Below are positions 19,566 through 22,728 of a DNA stretch of 22,728 bases, piece by piece. The stretch covers positions 1-22,728 of the forward strand of contig JASJQH010007055.1 of NCBI GenBank assembly GCA_040143965.1, written 5' to 3'. The DNA comes from Basidiobolus ranarum. Its lineage: Eukaryota; Basidiobolomycota; Basidiobolomycetes; Basidiobolales. The position numbers and the translations under genes were made by a program. The notes under the pieces are model-generated. The model was not told the DNA's origin. It ran no database searches and saw nothing but the letters and a program-made list of their open reading frames with translations. Within the stretch, counting starts at the first letter, position 1; each line of letters begins with the position of its first letter.

Positions 19566-20579
19566 TTACAAATCGGCCCGAACTCCGAAACCAGGTCCGT
19601 AGGGTTCAGTGGTGAGGGTAGTTAATCCTGGGGCAGGTTCGCAGTTTTGACGAGAAGATTGGGGTCCAGCCTTGGGACTCTGACCCGCCTTCAAGGCATC
19701 AAGAACCTTAATAGTGGTTTCAGGAGTAAGATCCTCCTATAAAGTAATGGTTTAGCTTGGGTTGGCAAAACATTGAACTAGAAGTAATTCTTACAAAATA
19801 ATCATCGTTGACAGCCAAAACTGGGGCGTTAACACAGGCACCGGCGCATTCTACTTCTACCAATGTGAATTTACCATCCTTGGTAGTTTCACCAACTTTG
19901 ATACCAAGATGCTTTTGAACGGTGTTCAAAATCTCGGTAGACCCACATAACTCACAAGGAGTAGTGGTGCATACCTGAAGGAAGTATTTGCCAACAGGAT
20001 CACTGATGATAGATGATAGAAAAATAAAATTAATATTCATTGGAAATCCAAATAGCTTCTGTAATAAGGACATACCGGTTGAACATGGTATAGAAAGTGG
20101 CGACTTCGTATACACGCATAGGAGGCACTTCCAAGATACGAGCAACTTCATTCATAGCAGAGAGACTGGTCCATCCCAATTGCTTTTGTGCAAGATGAAG
20201 TAAAGGAATGGTAGCTCCTTTCTTATATTGAACTGGGTACTTGGCTATGATCTCATCGACAACCTTCTGATTCTCCTTTGAAAATTCGAATTTACTATTG
20301 AGATTGTTTACCGAAGTGTCACGGTGCTTCAAGGAAAAACAATGTGAGAAAGTTGAACTAGCATCAGCAATCATTAAGAAAAATAATCAAAGAAAAACAA
20401 AGGGCAGTGGGTGGTCAACTCAATGGAGAATATCATATTCAGAAGTCAATGTATGAAGTGGTTCTGCTTCTTACCACAAAAAGTTTGTCGGAAAGAGTGG
20501 CGGAGGTGGTGGTGATCTTTCTCTTGGAAATGGCAGAGAAGGTAGTAAGAGTAGGACGAAGAATTCTAGTGGAGAACAT
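19566..20579 (-). CDS. NDUFV2: NADH:ubiquinone oxidoreductase 24-kDa subunit, mitochondrial (4 exons)
   Basis: This subunit of the N module of respiratory complex I carries the [2Fe-2S] cluster N1a and pairs with the 51-kDa subunit in the mitochondrial matrix. Exons on the minus strand are 20579-20475, 20326-20076, 20002-19795 and 19736-19566, giving 244 residues against 249 in human. The N terminus [20 protein letters not shown] is a typical presequence. Conserved parts follow: HRDT at the start of the mature protein, [18 protein letters not shown], cluster ligands Cys130 and Cys135 (CTTTPC), Cys171 and Cys175 (ECAGAC), and the C-terminal PGFGV. A further Cys138 lies just after the first ligand pair. 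The intron 1 acceptor is GAAG, fixed by the HRDT segment. It shows that this organism keeps a complex I. The gene is convergent with the methyltransferase. Confidence 0.97.
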
Positions 20580-20965
20580 TCTGGAGATGTTTAATAAAAA
20601 CTGAACGAGTTATGCTGTTGTTAGGGAAATGTATTAAGGAGCTCCAAAGGGTTCACCCAGCGCGCTAGTCAATTAACAAGACTTTATGAATAAGGCCTCG
20701 CAAAGTAATACATTCAATTTTGGTTCGCCCCTTCCCGCTCGATTTTTTAAAGTCTGGGGTAGTGAATTAAATGTGGGGTTAGATGGTTCGAAATTTTTCT
20801 GATGTTCTTATTCGATTTTTTGTTCATTTGTTGTCTATTCAGTGGACATTAATTGGGGGTTTGTCTGGGTGATTTCTGTGATTTCGGAAATCAAACATTG
20901 GTGCTCCACTATTTAGTGGTGCTTTTAATCATGCCAATAAATAAACCATCAATCATTACTGGATA
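20580..20965. other. Intergenic region upstream of NDUFV2
   Basis: This is the presumed NDUFV2 promoter region lying between the gene and the copia relic. A minor perfect hairpin (CCACTA-TT-TAGTGG) occurs at 20906-20919. A TTTATTAAA-like AT box just upstream of the ATG is too close to be a TATA box. No gene is seen. Confidence 0.45.
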
Positions 20966-21532
20966 TGTTGGGGAATAGTTGTATATCTTCTTCCGCAGGG
21001 AGATATTAGAGACCGATCTATAGAATTGTTAATGACTCTACTTCTTCAGAGAGACCTTCTGTATTTTATCAGCAAAGTGTATGAAACACTATATTATAAA
21101 GTGCCAGTAAATTTGTAGAAACTGCCAAATGTAATGGAGTTATGCATATTTGTCTATGTCATTTACTATTGCCACAGTTAACTTAATGCAGATGGGACTC
21201 TGCCACCATATTCTGTATTATATAACAGCTACTAGAAAGTCTGAAGTTTAAACTTTTCCCAACATCTCTGAGGTAGTCCTTAATCATATTGCCAATTATG
21301 TTGAATTATCTTATACTGAACTATGCTATTACCCATTACTCTCAATTGGAATTTACTTAGAATATTAACACCAACTTGGAAGTTCTCAGATATATAGATT
21401 TTTCAAACTGGTGCTAGAAGCCCCAAACATTGCACACATGTTCCTGGGACCTTCCTTAACACATTCTACATGCTAATTTGTTTACATCTTGACAAAACTA
21501 TAAATGTCAACTGAATACTCAATATATCAACA
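20966..21532 (-). repeat. Candidate LTR of the copia element
   Basis: A non-coding AT-rich block of about 567 bp starts with TGTTG and ends with CAACA on the plus strand, the short inverted termini usual for Ty1/copia LTRs. It lies on the side where the 3' LTR of the minus-strand element should be, a short distance from the recognisable pol sequence. The second LTR would be outside the window, so identity between LTRs cannot be tested. The call is tentative. Confidence 0.3.
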
Positions 21533-21600
21533 AGTGAAAACCACCAATTTCTCTAATTCTCCAAACCACTTCCAACAAGCTCCCAAATACCTTAACAAAT

Positions 21601-22728
21601 TTAACTTATAATTCTTGCCATTTCCATTATAGTCCTGTTAGCTCTTTCAGCAACTCCATTTGGTTGAGATGAATAAGGGGCAGTAGTTTCTTGCTTTATT
21701 CCATGAACTTTGCAAAAGTGCTTAAATAGTGTTGAAGTACATTCTCCACCATTATCAGTATGTATTTTCTTGATTTTAGTTCCAGTTTCAGTCTCTACAA
21801 GTGCTTTAAAATCTCTAAGAATAGAGAGAGCTTCTTCTTTTCTTTCCATAAAGTAGACCTAAGTGTATCTTGAATAATCATCAAGAAATATAACTAAATA
21901 TCTATTTCTGCCTAAATATGAGTTTTGCATTGGTCCTCACAAATCTGAATGAATAAGATCCAATTTTTTGATAGATTTGATTAAACCAGAGTTCTTGAAC
22001 AGTTGCCTGGCTTGTTTTCCATATATACAACCCTCACAAATTTATATTTTGGTTGGGGGGTTAAATTGAATTCCAAAAATTAGGCAATTTTTAATTCAAT
22101 TTGTTCAAATAACCAAATCCAATATGGGCAAATCTCTTATGCCATAATTGAGCAGTTTCTTGACCGGAATAACTTTTTTTTACACATAAGCCTCTTGGAT
22201 TATAGGTAAGTTTGTGTAAGTTCAGATCCTTTTCTCCCAAAGCCAAATAATTCCCATTTTGATCAGTAATGGTGCATCCTGACTTTTCAAAATTGAATTT
22301 TAGCCCTTCTGAGGTGGCCTTGCACACAGATATTAAATTCTTGGCAATAACTGGAACATGTAGTACATTCTTAAAAGTATACACTTCAGAAGCCCCAATT
22401 GAATTGACTTAAATTGTTCCCATTCCTATAGCATTCAATGTGCAGTCATCTCCCTTGAAACCTTTCTAATTAGGATTACTTAACAATTCACAAACCAATA
22501 TTTTTCATTTGTGAAATGTTGGAAGGCTCTGGAATCAACATGCTATGTCTGAGAATCCTAGGCTCTGCTGTCCCACTTACTAAATTCCTCACACCATTAC
22601 AAAGATCTGCATTTCCAGAGTCAGATAAACTGGTAAAAAAGCTTAATTTCACCATGGAACCAGGTACACCAGTTGGAAGAGTGCTAAATTTGGAAGCTTA
22701 TCCACCACCTGGCACCTCTCAGCCAGCC
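21601..22728 (-). mobile_element. Ty1/copia LTR retrotransposon relic (partial, broken)
   Basis: Minus-strand fragments encode copia-type pol. A gag-pre-integrase segment with LWHKRFAHIG is recognisable at about 22091-22384, and an integrase core with HTDNGGE and PNGVAERANRTI at about 21601-21849. Family membership follows from this order and these signatures. The sequence from there to the right edge is consistent with the more 5' part of the same element, which continues beyond the window. Reverse transcriptase and RNase H are not seen in this window. The element is broken, with several breaks; its fairly readable motifs suggest moderate rather than great age. It is a fossil with no expected activity. 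Confidence 0.85.

Noticed and set aside
20407-20604. Plus-strand 65-codon frame across the start of NDUFV2
   Set aside because: It is antisense to NDUFV2 exon 1 and intron 1 and has no family resemblance.
20906-20919. Perfect 6-bp-stem hairpin
   Set aside because: Stems this short occur by chance in AT-rich DNA, and there is no adjoining gene end for it to serve.

Overview
The window looks like nuclear DNA from a fungus, probably an early-diverging (zygomycete-type) lineage. The evidence is short GT-AG introns of about 56-114 nt in most conserved genes, fungal-like AP-1 mu and SRP-receptor proteins, a nuclear-encoded complex I subunit, a UDP-GlcNAc pathway enzyme that feeds chitin synthesis, and a Ty1/copia relic. 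The assignment to a lineage is inference; no rRNA or other diagnostic marker is present.

Layout. From 1 to about 14.3 kb every gene I can support is on the minus strand. In order of rising coordinate these are: a 36-bp minisatellite with coding potential (1-276); phosphoacetylglucosamine mutase PCM1 (716-2514); signal recognition particle receptor alpha subunit SRP101 (3158-5498); a small secreted protein (5851-6099); AP-1 mu subunit APM1 (6557-8500); an F-box protein (9048-9872); a cysteine-free secreted protein with a possible Kex2 site (10231-10791); a mitochondrial Methyltransf_28 (MidA/NDUFAF7-like) protein (11197-12784); and an unrecognised two-exon gene (13629-14301). A gene-poor stretch of about 2.7 kb follows. 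Two plus-strand genes come next, a type II peroxiredoxin (17025-17794) and a membrane-anchored SAM methyltransferase (18012-19322). The complex I 24-kDa subunit NDUFV2 (19566-20579, minus) converges on them. The right end (about 20966-22728) is a broken minus-strand Ty1/copia element with a candidate LTR.

Functions. Most conserved genes are housekeeping genes with no operon-like link: cell-wall precursor synthesis, ER targeting, trans-Golgi/endosome sorting, and mitochondrial complex I and its possible assembly. SRP101 and APM1 act on the secretory route that the small secreted proteins would use, but I see nothing that makes this more than coincidence. NDUFV2 and the Methyltransf_28 protein are both mitochondrial and about 7 kb apart.

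Exon models were built by hand from splice consensus, reading-frame continuity and remembered family sequences. I found no convincing new multi-gene system. The most unusual items are the peroxiredoxin gene's ATG-only first coding exon and 9-nt microexon, the recurrent AAG splice acceptors, the membrane-anchored methyltransferase, and the unrecognised small genes.
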